Of a DNA stretch of 64,000 bases, positions 24,433 through 32,911 are shown one piece after another. Under the pieces are notes generated by a model, which was not told the origin of the DNA, ran no database searches, and worked only from the letters and a program-made list of their open reading frames with translations. The stretch lies in assembly GCA_947090525.1 (NCBI GenBank), contig CAMUON010000003.1, positions 117,260 through 181,259 on the forward strand. The letters are read 5' to 3'. The translations under genes and the position numbers were made by a program. This DNA comes from an uncultured Atopobium sp. (lineage in GTDB: Bacteria; Actinomycetota; Coriobacteriia; Coriobacteriales; Atopobiaceae). The first letter of the stretch is position 1. Each line of letters opens with the position of its first letter.

Positions 24433-27400
24433 CTACTTCGCATCTGCCCAGTTATCCGCATACGACACGTCAGCGATCAGAGGCACGCTCAAATCTACCA
24501 CCGTCTCCATAGTTTGTTTCACCAGATGAGAAAGCTCATCGAGCTCGGACGGCAACACTTCAAAATCCAATTCGTCGTGAATCTGCAAAATCATCTTTGA
24601 GCGCAAACGCCGCTCATCGAGTCGCTCCTTCACCTTAATCATTGCAAGTTTGATGATGTCAGCAGCGCTACCTTGCACGGGATGGTTCATAGCCGTGCGC
24701 TCTGCAAAGCTTCTAAGCTGGAAATTCTTAGAGTTTATCTGAGCAATATAACGCTTACGCCCATACATCGTCGTTACAAATTGATGCGTGCGCGCAAACG
24801 TGCGCAGGCCATCAAGGTACGCTTTGACCTTTGGATATGCTTCGAAATAGCGATCGATCATCTCTTGCGCAGACGCGCGTGAAATGTCGAGCGACGTGCT
24901 CAAACCAAATGCCTGTTGCCCGTAGACGATGCCAAAATTTACCGCCTTTGCACGTGAGCGAAGCTGAGGCGTTACTTCAGACGGATCAAGCCCAAAGATA
25001 CGCGCAGCCGTCGCCGTATGAAAATCAGCGCCTTCCCGAAACGCCCGAATCAAGTGCTCATCTCCCGAAAGATGCGCGAGCAAGCGAAGCTCAATTTGAG
25101 AATAGTCACAGGCCAAAAATAGATGATCATCCGGCAGCGTAAAAGCTTTTCGCACATGATGGCCAAGAGTAGAACGTGTCGGAATATTTTGCAAGTTCGG
25201 CTCTGAGCTAGACAAGCGTCCCGTCGCTGCAACGGTTTGATTAAACGTCGTATGAATGCGCCCATCGGAAAGAATATCATGCGGAAGTGCAGCTAGATAG
25301 GTATTTTTGATTTTTATGCGCTCGCGATAGTCAAGCACGCGCCGAACTCGGCTGTCATGCTCCCCCAAGCGCGAAAGGCAAGCCGCATTGGTGGAATAGT
25401 AGCCGCGCTTCGTTTTTTTGAGGCCCTTGGTTGGAAGCTTCCAAGTCTCGAACAAAATCCTGCTCAGCTGCATAGGAGAATCGATATTAAACTGCTCATG
25501 CGCATCGGTAAAAATCTGCGTCATCATTGAGGAAATCTCCTGATCGAGCACTTGTGACTGCTCGAATAGGAGCTTAGGATCCACATACATTCCCATGCGC
25601 TCCATATACAAAAGCACAGGTAAAAGAGGCATTTCGATTGTATTAAACACGGTAAGCACATCTGCCTCTGTAAGGGCGCGCAAAAGAGCAGGCATAAGAT
25701 GAGCCAAGGCCACACTCTCATATGCTGCGCAAAGGCTCGCTGCTACATCCGGCACGGGCGCAGGTTGAGATGTGGGCGCAGCCGGCGAAGCTGCAGATGC
25801 GGGCACGGACGCGGATTTCGCGGAAGCTGACGCGGGCGCCAGCTCAGGCTCGGGCGCAGGCGCGGGCGCCTGAGAGGAGGAGGCTACTCTTGACGAATCT
25901 TCCACAAGCTCACTATCGTCGACGAAATTGGGGAAATACCAGCAGGTATAGCGAGGAAGAAGTTGAGCTAGTTCATAACTTGCCGCATCGGAATCCAAAA
26001 GATACGCAGCAACCGAAGTGTCAACCATGCGTAGAGGGTCAAGCTCCTCCACACGAAGCTGAGCTGAAATGTGAGAATTCACCGGATACACCTTGTGCAA
26101 AAGTGCTTTAAGATCATGAGAAATCACACGCCCCTGTCGTATGAGCGTAAGCAACATGTCCTGAGCGCGAGATCCCGAAAGCTTCATAAGCTCACGACCA
26201 TCGGAAAACCAGTAGATATCCTCAGCAATAAGACTATCAAGCGAAGGCTCTTGCAAAGCCGATGCGGCATCTGCGTCCGAGTCATCGAACACACATGCTA
26301 TCCAGGTTTTTTGCTCAATTACGCGGAGAAGATAGTCTTCTGCTTGTGCATTCTCGAGGATTTGCGGTAGTTGCAAGCATGAAGGCTGAGACAAAGGTGC
26401 AGTAACAGGTTGAGACGAAGCGCATTTGCCTGCTGATGTGGCAAAAGACAAAGCCGCAGGTGTAGAATCAGCTACTTGACCTGCGGAATTATGCGCATTC
26501 ACATCCGCAGCGACAGCGGCCGAAGGCCCCGATACAGCAGCGGAAAGCCCAGCTGCAGACGAAAACGCAGCACTTGTTGCACTCTTCTTCGCATTTCGAA
26601 CAAGAGCTGTTGCCTCGTCACGAGTCATATGCGGCAAGAGACACAAAAGCTTCGTGATAAGCGCTGCATTGAAACCAAGCGCAGCAAATGCCTGCGCACA
26701 TGCCTTAGAATCAAAATCCGGAAAATGAAGTGTCGAAATGTCTATATCTACCGGCGCATTTCTCAGAATAGTCGCCACACGACGAGAAAGCCGTGCATCC
26801 TCAATATGCGCGCGCAAGCTCTCCCCCATTTTTCCCGGTACTTCGTCTGCATGCGCAATCACTCCCTCGAGGTCACCATAGCTTGTGATCAGCTGCGCAG
26901 CACGTTTAGGGCCAATACCTGGGACTCCTGGTATATTATCCGAAGAATCGCCTTTGAGCCCATAAAAATCAGGAACCAGAGCCGGCGTAATCCCGTGATA
27001 CAGATCGTCCACATCCTCTGGTGTCATAACCGCTACGTCCGACATGCCCTTATGCGTGGACACCACCGACACATATTCACTCGCAAGCTGATAAATATCG
27101 CGATCGCCTGTAAACAAAAGCGTATGGATATGCTGCTCTTCCGCCATCTTCGAAAGCGTGCCCAGTATATCGTCACCTTCCCAACCTGCACATTCGCACA
27201 CCGGTATGCCGAGATGCGCGAGCAAATCCTTCACCATAGGAAATTGCATGTGCAAGTCGGGATCCATGGGTGGACGCTGCGCTTTGTACTGCGGGAGCAT
27301 GTCTATGCGTACCTGGGGTTTTCCCTTATCAAACGCGCAGATAATAGCATCGGGGTGAAAACGCTGCACCAATTTAATAAACATGTTGAAAAATCCCAAT

Positions 27401-27636
27401 AGCGCGTTGGTGCTTCGTCCATCGGGGCTTTTCATAGGCTGCATGATCGCATGAAATGCACGGTGCATGAGCGAATTTCCATCGATGACTGCAAGTGTTC
27501 GCAAAGGTGTTGACGTCTGCTGGGGTGCAAGAAGCGTAGAATCCTTTGCAAGCTCATCTGCTTTTGCAGCTATCTGTCCATGTGCCTGCGTATCGCTAGT
27601 CTGCGTATCGCCATATGCATCGCTTGAAGAACTCAT
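24433..27636 (-). CDS. polA: DNA polymerase I
   Basis: Repair and primer-replacement polymerase. Domains in order: 5'-nuclease (about residues 45-340; DGNSLMHRAFHA, CAFDKGK, GWEGDDILGTL, GLKGDSSDNIPGVPGIGPKRA), an exonuclease-like central region (about 440-650), and the polymerase (about 700-1067) with motif A DYSQIELRLLAHLSGD (844-859), motif B RSRAKAVNFGIVYGQ and motif C HDEL (near 1020). The central region lacks a visible DxE motif (CVFDDSDADAAS instead), so proofreading is probably absent, as in many Gram-positive PolA. At 1067 residues it is longer than usual because of Ala/Pro/Ser-rich linkers near residues 365-410 and 595-640. AAGGAG precedes the ATG. rnhA follows downstream. Confidence 0.97.
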   Translation of the reverse strand: MSSSSDAYGDTQTSDTQAHGQIAAKADELAKDSTLLAPQQTSTPLRTLAVIDGNSLMHRAFHAIMQPMKSPDGRSTNALLGFFNMFIKLVQRFHPDAIICAFDKGKPQVRIDMLPQYKAQRPPMDPDLHMQFPMVKDLLAHLGIPVCECAGWEGDDILGTLSKMAEEQHIHTLLFTGDRDIYQLASEYVSVVSTHKGMSDVAVMTPEDVDDLYHGITPALVPDFYGLKGDSSDNIPGVPGIGPKRAAQLITSYGDLEGVIAHADEVPGKMGESLRAHIEDARLSRRVATILRNAPVDIDISTLHFPDFDSKACAQAFAALGFNAALITKLLCLLPHMTRDEATALVRNAKKSATSAAFSSAAGLSAAVSGPSAAVAADVNAHNSAGQVADSTPAALSFATSAGKCASSQPVTAPLSQPSCLQLPQILENAQAEDYLLRVIEQKTWIACVFDDSDADAASALQEPSLDSLIAEDIYWFSDGRELMKLSGSRAQDMLLTLIRQGRVISHDLKALLHKVYPVNSHISAQLRVEELDPLRMVDTSVAAYLLDSDAASYELAQLLPRYTCWYFPNFVDDSELVEDSSRVASSSQAPAPAPEPELAPASASAKSASVPASAASPAAPTSQPAPVPDVAASLCAAYESVALAHLMPALLRALTEADVLTVFNTIEMPLLPVLLYMERMGMYVDPKLLFEQSQVLDQEISSMMTQIFTDAHEQFNIDSPMQLSRILFETWKLPTKGLKKTKRGYYSTNAACLSRLGEHDSRVRRVLDYRERIKIKNTYLAALPHDILSDGRIHTTFNQTVAATGRLSSSEPNLQNIPTRSTLGHHVRKAFTLPDDHLFLACDYSQIELRLLAHLSGDEHLIRAFREGADFHTATAARIFGLDPSEVTPQLRSRAKAVNFGIVYGQQAFGLSTSLDISRASAQEMIDRYFEAYPKVKAYLDGLRTFARTHQFVTTMYGRKRYIAQINSKNFQLRSFAERTAMNHPVQGSAADIIKLAMIKVKERLDERRLRSKMILQIHDELDFEVLPSELDELSHLVKQTMETVVDLSVPLIADVSYADNWADAK

Positions 27637-27991
27637 CTTAACTCCTTACTAGATTCATATCCCTTCTATTGTAAAAGAAAAGATGATGGTCATGCCCCCT
27701 CGCTCAAGGTTCACATGAACGCAAACGAGCGAGAGCGCAAAAGCGTGTGCCGCACAGCTTAAACACGCAAAGACAGCAAAGAAACACCACATGCAAGCCC
27801 ATATTCAAACATTATGTATTTAGTAAGAATCGCCCCATATTTGTTGGATATGAGCGAAAATAGATGAATCAATTGAATCAAACGATTGCCTTACAAAAGG
27901 CCAAACTGGCCGCACGCGCAAAGGCATCGTCTCGCATGTAAACGCAACAATCAAGCGTATGTGTACGCACATACCGGTAAAGAGGGGTACT
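27637..27991. other. Divergent intergenic region, polA / glnN
   Basis: This 355-bp region must hold the promoters of polA and glnN. I see AT-rich stretches around 27800-27890 and a small inverted repeat GGCC-AAACT-GGCC (27899-27911) about 80 bp before glnN, but no clear nitrogen-regulator box and no gene. Confidence 0.45.
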
Positions 27992-30082
27992 ATGTCAAAA
28001 GATAAGGTATCAAGCGAATACGGAAGCCTCGTTTTTGGCGACCAAGACATGCAGGAACGCTTGCCCAAGCCCACCTATCGAGAGCTTAGGCGCGTGATCG
28101 ACGAAGGCAAAGCGATCAACCTTGATATAGCAAACGAAGTTGCCCACGCAATGAAAGATTGGGCGCTCGAAAAGGGTGCTACTCACTTTACCCACTGGTT
28201 TCAGCCGCTCAATGGCATCACTTCGGAAAAGCACGACAGTTTTTTGACGCCTAAGGATGACGGCTCCATTCTAATGGCTTTCTCAGGAAAAGAGCTGGTA
28301 CAGGGCGAGACTGACGGATCAAGCTTCCCCTCAGGAGGATTACGCGCAACCTTTGAAGCGCGTGGCTACACCGTGTGGGATCCCATGAGTCCCGCATTTA
28401 TCAAAGACGAGGTTCTCTGCGTTCCTACCGCATTTATCTCCTACACAGGAGAAGCGCTTGACAAGAAAACGCCGCTTCTGCGCTCTGAGGTTGTTGTCGA
28501 AGAACAGGCAAAACGCGTGCTTAAGCTCTTTGGACGCACACCCAAACGCGTCGTCACCAATTGCGGGCCCGAGCAGGAGTATTTCCTCATCGACGAAAAC
28601 GATTACAAAGCACGTCCCGATCTCATTTTGTGTGGACGCACACTCTTTGGTTGCGAGCCCTGTAAAGGTCAGGAGCTTGAAGAGCACTATTTCGGTGCTA
28701 TTCGCCCGAGCGTCAATGCATTTATGAAAGAAGTTGATGATGCGCTTTGGAAACTTGGCATCCCCATGCGCACCAAACACAACGAAGTAGCGCCTTGCCA
28801 GCACGAAATGGCGCCTGTGTATGAGCAAGGATCACTCGCGATCGATGATAATCTGCTTACGATGGAAAAGCTCAAGCTTATGGCCACGCACTACGGCCTT
28901 GCCTGCCTTGAGCATGAAAAACCCTTTGACTATGTCAATGGATCGGGCAAGCATGACAATTGGTCGCTTGCTGCAGATGGCGAAAATTTGTTGGAGCCCG
29001 GCGAAGAGCCCGATGAAAACCTTCAATTCCTGGTCTTTCTCACCTGCCTTATCGCAGCTGTAGATGAGCATGCCGATCTCTTGCGCGCAAGTGTGGCTTC
29101 CTGCGGAAACGACCATCGTTTGGGCGGTCACGAAGCGCCACCTGCAATTGTCTCGGTATTTTTGGGCGATGAGCTCTCCCCTATCGTGCAGGCGCTCATC
29201 AATGGCAAGCACGTATGCGCGCACGGCGGCGACGAGGTCGATTTGGGCGTGCCTGCGCTTCCCAATCTTTCGCGCGACAATACCGATCGTAATCGTACGA
29301 GCCCCTTTGCCTTTACTGGCAACAAATTTGAATTCCGCATGTGTGGAAGCCAACAGAACCTTTCCGACTCAAATGTCGTGCTCAATACGGCTGTTGCTGA
29401 ACAATGTGCACGTTTTGCCGATGAATTGGAGGGTACGAGCGGCAAAGACTTTGTTGAAAAAGCGATGGCGTGGGTTACCAATACACTGCGTGCGCACAAG
29501 CGCATTTTGTTTGAAGGTAATGGCTACTCAAGCGAATGGGAGCAAGAAGCGAAACGTCGCGGTCTTCCCAACAACAAAACAACGCCCGATGCGCTTCCGT
29601 GCATGATTAGCCCGAAAAATATCCAATTTTTCGAAAAGTTCCATGTACTCAGCGAAAATGAACAACATGCACGCTACGTATCGCAAGCGCAACAATATTC
29701 CAAACTCATGAATATCGAAGCGAATACGATGATCTCCATGGCAAGGACCCTATATCTACCTGCGCTTTATAAGTATTCAGGAGATGTATGTGCTTCCCTT
29801 GCATCCAAGCAAGCATGCGGCATACAAGACGAAAGCCAAAAGTCACTTGCCGAAGCGCTGACTCAAGGTATTGCCAAGATCACAGAAGCCTGCGCAGATC
29901 TTAAAACTAAAAACACCCGTGCTCACGAGGAAAAAGATCCGCAAACGCAAAACAATCTTTACCGCGATGAAGTCATCAGTGCTATGCAAGAGCTTAGACA
30001 GGCTGTAGATCAAATGGAAATGATTTGCGGCAGCTCATATTGGCCCGTACCTAGCTACAACTCTATGCTCTTTTATGTATAA
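27992..30082 (+). CDS. glnN: Glutamine synthetase, type III
   Basis: Makes glutamine from glutamate, ammonia and ATP. The 696-residue length and motifs FPSGGLRATFEARGYTVWDP, NCGPEQEYFLID, TKHNEVAPCQHEMAPVYE, NGSGKHDNWSL and NRTSPFAFTGNKFEFRMCG identify the large type III (GlnN) enzyme rather than the 450-residue type I. The substrate and ATP-binding acidic residues lie in the EQEY and KHNEVAP segments, and RTSPFAF is the phosphate-binding Arg loop. The ATG at 27992 is chosen because AGAGGGG precedes it; an upstream ATG adds 11 unlikely residues. The stop overlaps the start of the MATE gene by 8 bases. This is likely the main ammonia-assimilating enzyme. Confidence 0.96.
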   Translation: MSKDKVSSEYGSLVFGDQDMQERLPKPTYRELRRVIDEGKAINLDIANEVAHAMKDWALEKGATHFTHWFQPLNGITSEKHDSFLTPKDDGSILMAFSGKELVQGETDGSSFPSGGLRATFEARGYTVWDPMSPAFIKDEVLCVPTAFISYTGEALDKKTPLLRSEVVVEEQAKRVLKLFGRTPKRVVTNCGPEQEYFLIDENDYKARPDLILCGRTLFGCEPCKGQELEEHYFGAIRPSVNAFMKEVDDALWKLGIPMRTKHNEVAPCQHEMAPVYEQGSLAIDDNLLTMEKLKLMATHYGLACLEHEKPFDYVNGSGKHDNWSLAADGENLLEPGEEPDENLQFLVFLTCLIAAVDEHADLLRASVASCGNDHRLGGHEAPPAIVSVFLGDELSPIVQALINGKHVCAHGGDEVDLGVPALPNLSRDNTDRNRTSPFAFTGNKFEFRMCGSQQNLSDSNVVLNTAVAEQCARFADELEGTSGKDFVEKAMAWVTNTLRAHKRILFEGNGYSSEWEQEAKRRGLPNNKTTPDALPCMISPKNIQFFEKFHVLSENEQHARYVSQAQQYSKLMNIEANTMISMARTLYLPALYKYSGDVCASLASKQACGIQDESQKSLAEALTQGIAKITEACADLKTKNTRAHEEKDPQTQNNLYRDEVISAMQELRQAVDQMEMICGSSYWPVPSYNSMLFYV

Positions 30083-31793
30083 ACCTACCAAGATTATCCA
30101 CAGCTTACGCAGCTTTTCTGCACGCGTAAGGGACAGACTGCAGATTATCTCGATACACAAGCACACCCGCGCACGTGCGACCTTACCGGTTCGCACGGCA
30201 GCGCGGGCGCTCTACACGCATACAAAAGCTCAGCTCGCGAAGGCCAAACGCGTGCCAGCTGAGCGTATACACACGAAGCACACGAATGCTGCAGGCACGA
30301 ATGCGGGTGCTGTGAGCGCAAAGTTATCCGCGGCCACAAAGTCATCTGCACCTGCAAAATTATCCGCTGACACAAACGTCTGCGCAGAGACAAACTCAAA
30401 CACACAACAAATAAGCTCAGCCACGAAAGGCACAAGCGCCCTCGACGTCACCCAGGGCGTCATTTGGAAACAGCTCACGATACTTTGCCTTCCTGTCTTT
30501 TTGAGCTCATTTTTTCAACAGCTCCAGTTATTGTGTAACGCATGGGTAGTAGGACGCTTTGCCGGAAAAGATGCATTCGCAGCACTTCAAGCAACGGCAT
30601 CTCTCTGTGACGTTACAATCAGTTTTGCAATTGGTTTAGGCATCGGAGCTGGGGTTATTGTTAGTCAGTACTTTGGAGCCAAAGATTATGCAAAGGTAAG
30701 CCGAGGCGTGCATACCGCTATGGGCCTCTCCATACTCTTTGGCATAATTTTTGCTGTTGTAGGCGTTATACTCGCCCCATGTTTACTTCATCTCATGCAG
30801 ACGCCTGAAGAAATTTTTGATGATTCACTTGCTTTTATCCAGCTCTTCATGGGGTCCTTGGTTTTTTCCATCGTCTACAATATCGGTAGCGCGCTACAGC
30901 GCGCAGTCGGCGATACCAAATCACCTTCGATTATCGTCGCAGCTACATGCGTTGTAAATGCGCTCCTCGATATATTTTTTGTAGCCGTTTGTGGGCTCGG
31001 CACCAGAGGATGCGGATTTGCGACCATGCTTGCGCTTTTGTGCGGAGCCATCATGACGCTCTATAAGCTCACGCATACCACAGGCTGTTGGAAGCTCACG
31101 CTTTCAAAAATTTCCATCCACCTTCCCACTGCAAAAAAGATGCTTATCTGCGGCTTTCCTCTTGCGGTCCAAGGATCAATGTTTGGCCTTTCCAATATGA
31201 TCATTCAAACGAGTATCAATAGTTTCGGCGCAAATGCCATCGCGGCGTGGGGCTTGAGCTGCAGAATGACCTGCTTTGTATGGATGATCTCAGAGGCAAT
31301 CGGCTCTTCGGTTACGACCTTTTCCGCACAAAACTTTGGTGCGCGCAACATTAGACGCATGAAACGTGGACTCTATACTGCAATGGGACTTGGATCGTTA
31401 TTGATCGGAACGTTTTGCGTGCTTGTCATGGTGTTTGCGCGCCCCTTTGCCCAGGTATTCGTAAGCGACGACACTGTGATAGAAATCGCACTTACTATTC
31501 TCATCTACAACACGCCGTTTTCAGTGTTCTACACGATTATGGATGTATTTTCAGGCACAATACGTGGATCGGGCGAAAGTTTTGGACCGATGGTTATTAC
31601 CATCATGGGCACCTGCGTCTTGCGTGTTGTATGGGTGGCGGTCGTTTTGCCGCTCCACACCCACCTCGAAACGATACTTATTGGTTATCCTTTGTCATGG
31701 TTTGCAACAGCGCTTTTCTTCGCGCTCTACTACTACAAGGGGCATTGGCTTGAGCACGGTGCGCAAAAGCTTGCTCGAACAGCACTTAGCTAA
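30075..31793 (+). CDS. MATE-family multidrug/Na+ antiporter
   Basis: Multidrug and toxic compound extrusion transporter. From about residue 125 the sequence has the usual 12-helix, two-half pattern: the first half begins ITKQ-like with VIWKQLTILCLPVFLSSFFQQLQLLCNAWVVGRFAG, and GSALQRAVGDTKSP and GTIRGSGESFGPM are the equivalent loop motifs of the two halves. The ATG at 30075 overlaps the glnN stop (ATGTATAA) and suggests coupling, but it has no ribosome site and would give a 110-residue, basic, Ala/Thr-rich N-terminus that normal MATE proteins lack. A GTG start further in (for example near 30249 or 30312) is possible. Function of the exporter next to glutamine synthetase is unknown. Confidence 0.88.
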   Translation: MYKPTKIIHSLRSFSARVRDRLQIISIHKHTRARATLPVRTAARALYTHTKAQLAKAKRVPAERIHTKHTNAAGTNAGAVSAKLSAATKSSAPAKLSADTNVCAETNSNTQQISSATKGTSALDVTQGVIWKQLTILCLPVFLSSFFQQLQLLCNAWVVGRFAGKDAFAALQATASLCDVTISFAIGLGIGAGVIVSQYFGAKDYAKVSRGVHTAMGLSILFGIIFAVVGVILAPCLLHLMQTPEEIFDDSLAFIQLFMGSLVFSIVYNIGSALQRAVGDTKSPSIIVAATCVVNALLDIFFVAVCGLGTRGCGFATMLALLCGAIMTLYKLTHTTGCWKLTLSKISIHLPTAKKMLICGFPLAVQGSMFGLSNMIIQTSINSFGANAIAAWGLSCRMTCFVWMISEAIGSSVTTFSAQNFGARNIRRMKRGLYTAMGLGSLLIGTFCVLVMVFARPFAQVFVSDDTVIEIALTILIYNTPFSVFYTIMDVFSGTIRGSGESFGPMVITIMGTCVLRVVWVAVVLPLHTHLETILIGYPLSWFATALFFALYYYKGHWLEHGAQKLARTALS

Positions 31794-31895
31794 GCCGATA
31801 GATATTCCTGAGCGAATAAGTACTCAAAACAGCAGTTAGATAGCATGATCTAGCTGTTATTTAGCGGTGTAATCACTACTGAGAGGAAGAATTAT

Positions 31896-32771
31896 ATGTC
31901 GGAAACTCCTTCAACGCATTGTATGTTTTCTGCGCCCACTGTCACGCTTTCAAGTGGTTTTGACATGCCTGTACTCGGGCTTGGTACTTATAAATCACAC
32001 GACGCGGTTGAAGTAATGCTCAAAGCACTCGATATGGGCTATCGCCTGCTTGACACCGCTTGGATCTATGGAAATGAACAAGAAGTGGGAGAGGCGCTTT
32101 CCCAAAGTGATCTTCCACGCAAAGATATCTTTATTGCGACAAAAATTTGGCCAAATTATTTTAGCGCTGACCTCGCTAAACGTTCAATCGAGCGTTCCCT
32201 TAATGATCTTAAGCTAGACTACCTCGACCTTATGTATCTTCATTGGTGGGGAGAGGATGCGCTCGATGCTTGGAAAGTGCTTGAAGATTATCATGACCAG
32301 GGAATTATTCGATCGCTCGGAGTAAGTAATTTTACAGCGTCTATGATTGATGAACTCGCACGTCATGCGCGTATTATGCCCGCATGCGACCAAATCGAAA
32401 TTCATCCCCTGTGGCCAGAACTTGAGCTTGTTGATTATCTCAAACAGCAGAAAATCCAACCAGTTGCCTATTGCCCCATAGCGCGAGCGAAACAAGAGCT
32501 CATGCAGAGTAATGAAGTTTTGAGTTGTGCTGATAAATATCATAAAAGTCCAGCTCAAATAGTGCTTCGCTGGCAAATTGACCGCGGCATAGCGGTGATC
32601 CCAAAAACAGTTCACGAGAAACGCTTGCCCGAAAATATCGATGTATTCGACTTCAGACTGACTACAGAAGAAGTGCGTGCGCTTTCACAGCTCGGGCAAA
32701 AAGACGGTAAAATATCTCGCCAGATGGATGACGCTTCCTGGCTTCGCTCGTGTGCAGAGCAAGCTCTTTAG
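31896..32771 (+). CDS. Aldo/keto reductase
   Basis: NADPH-dependent reductase of the AKR superfamily, a TIM barrel of 291 residues. The catalytic tetrad is present: Asp in YRLLDTAWIYGNE, Tyr in the same segment, Lys in FIATKIWPNY and His in LDLMYLHWW. GVSNFTASMIDEL, IEIHPLWPELELVDYL and the cofactor-binding AVIPKTVHEKRLPENIDVFDF complete the family pattern. It is closest to the 2,5-diketo-gluconate/glyoxal reductase type. AGGAAG precedes the ATG. It is a single gene with a terminator at 32810. The physiological substrate is not evident, aldehyde detoxification being usual. Confidence 0.93.
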   Translation: MSETPSTHCMFSAPTVTLSSGFDMPVLGLGTYKSHDAVEVMLKALDMGYRLLDTAWIYGNEQEVGEALSQSDLPRKDIFIATKIWPNYFSADLAKRSIERSLNDLKLDYLDLMYLHWWGEDALDAWKVLEDYHDQGIIRSLGVSNFTASMIDELARHARIMPACDQIEIHPLWPELELVDYLKQQKIQPVAYCPIARAKQELMQSNEVLSCADKYHKSPAQIVLRWQIDRGIAVIPKTVHEKRLPENIDVFDFRLTTEEVRALSQLGQKDGKISRQMDDASWLRSCAEQAL

Positions 32772-32809
32772 CAGGACTTATAGTCACACCAATATATTTT
32801 GAGTTTAAG

Positions 32810-32838
32810 AAAAAACCGGAGCTCAGCTCCGGTTTTTT
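32810..32838. terminator. Bidirectional intrinsic terminator
   Basis: AAAAAACCGGAG (32810-32821) and CTCCGGTTTTTT (32827-32838) form a perfect 12-bp stem with loop CTCAG. With A6 on the left and T6 on the right it can end both the aldo/keto reductase (plus) and aspS (minus) transcripts. Confidence 0.95.
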
Positions 32839-32911
32839 AGTACCACGTATGAACATCGTTTATAAAAGACGATCTCTTACAGAAGCGTTAAATCCTTAGC
32901 CTCCAAAACTA

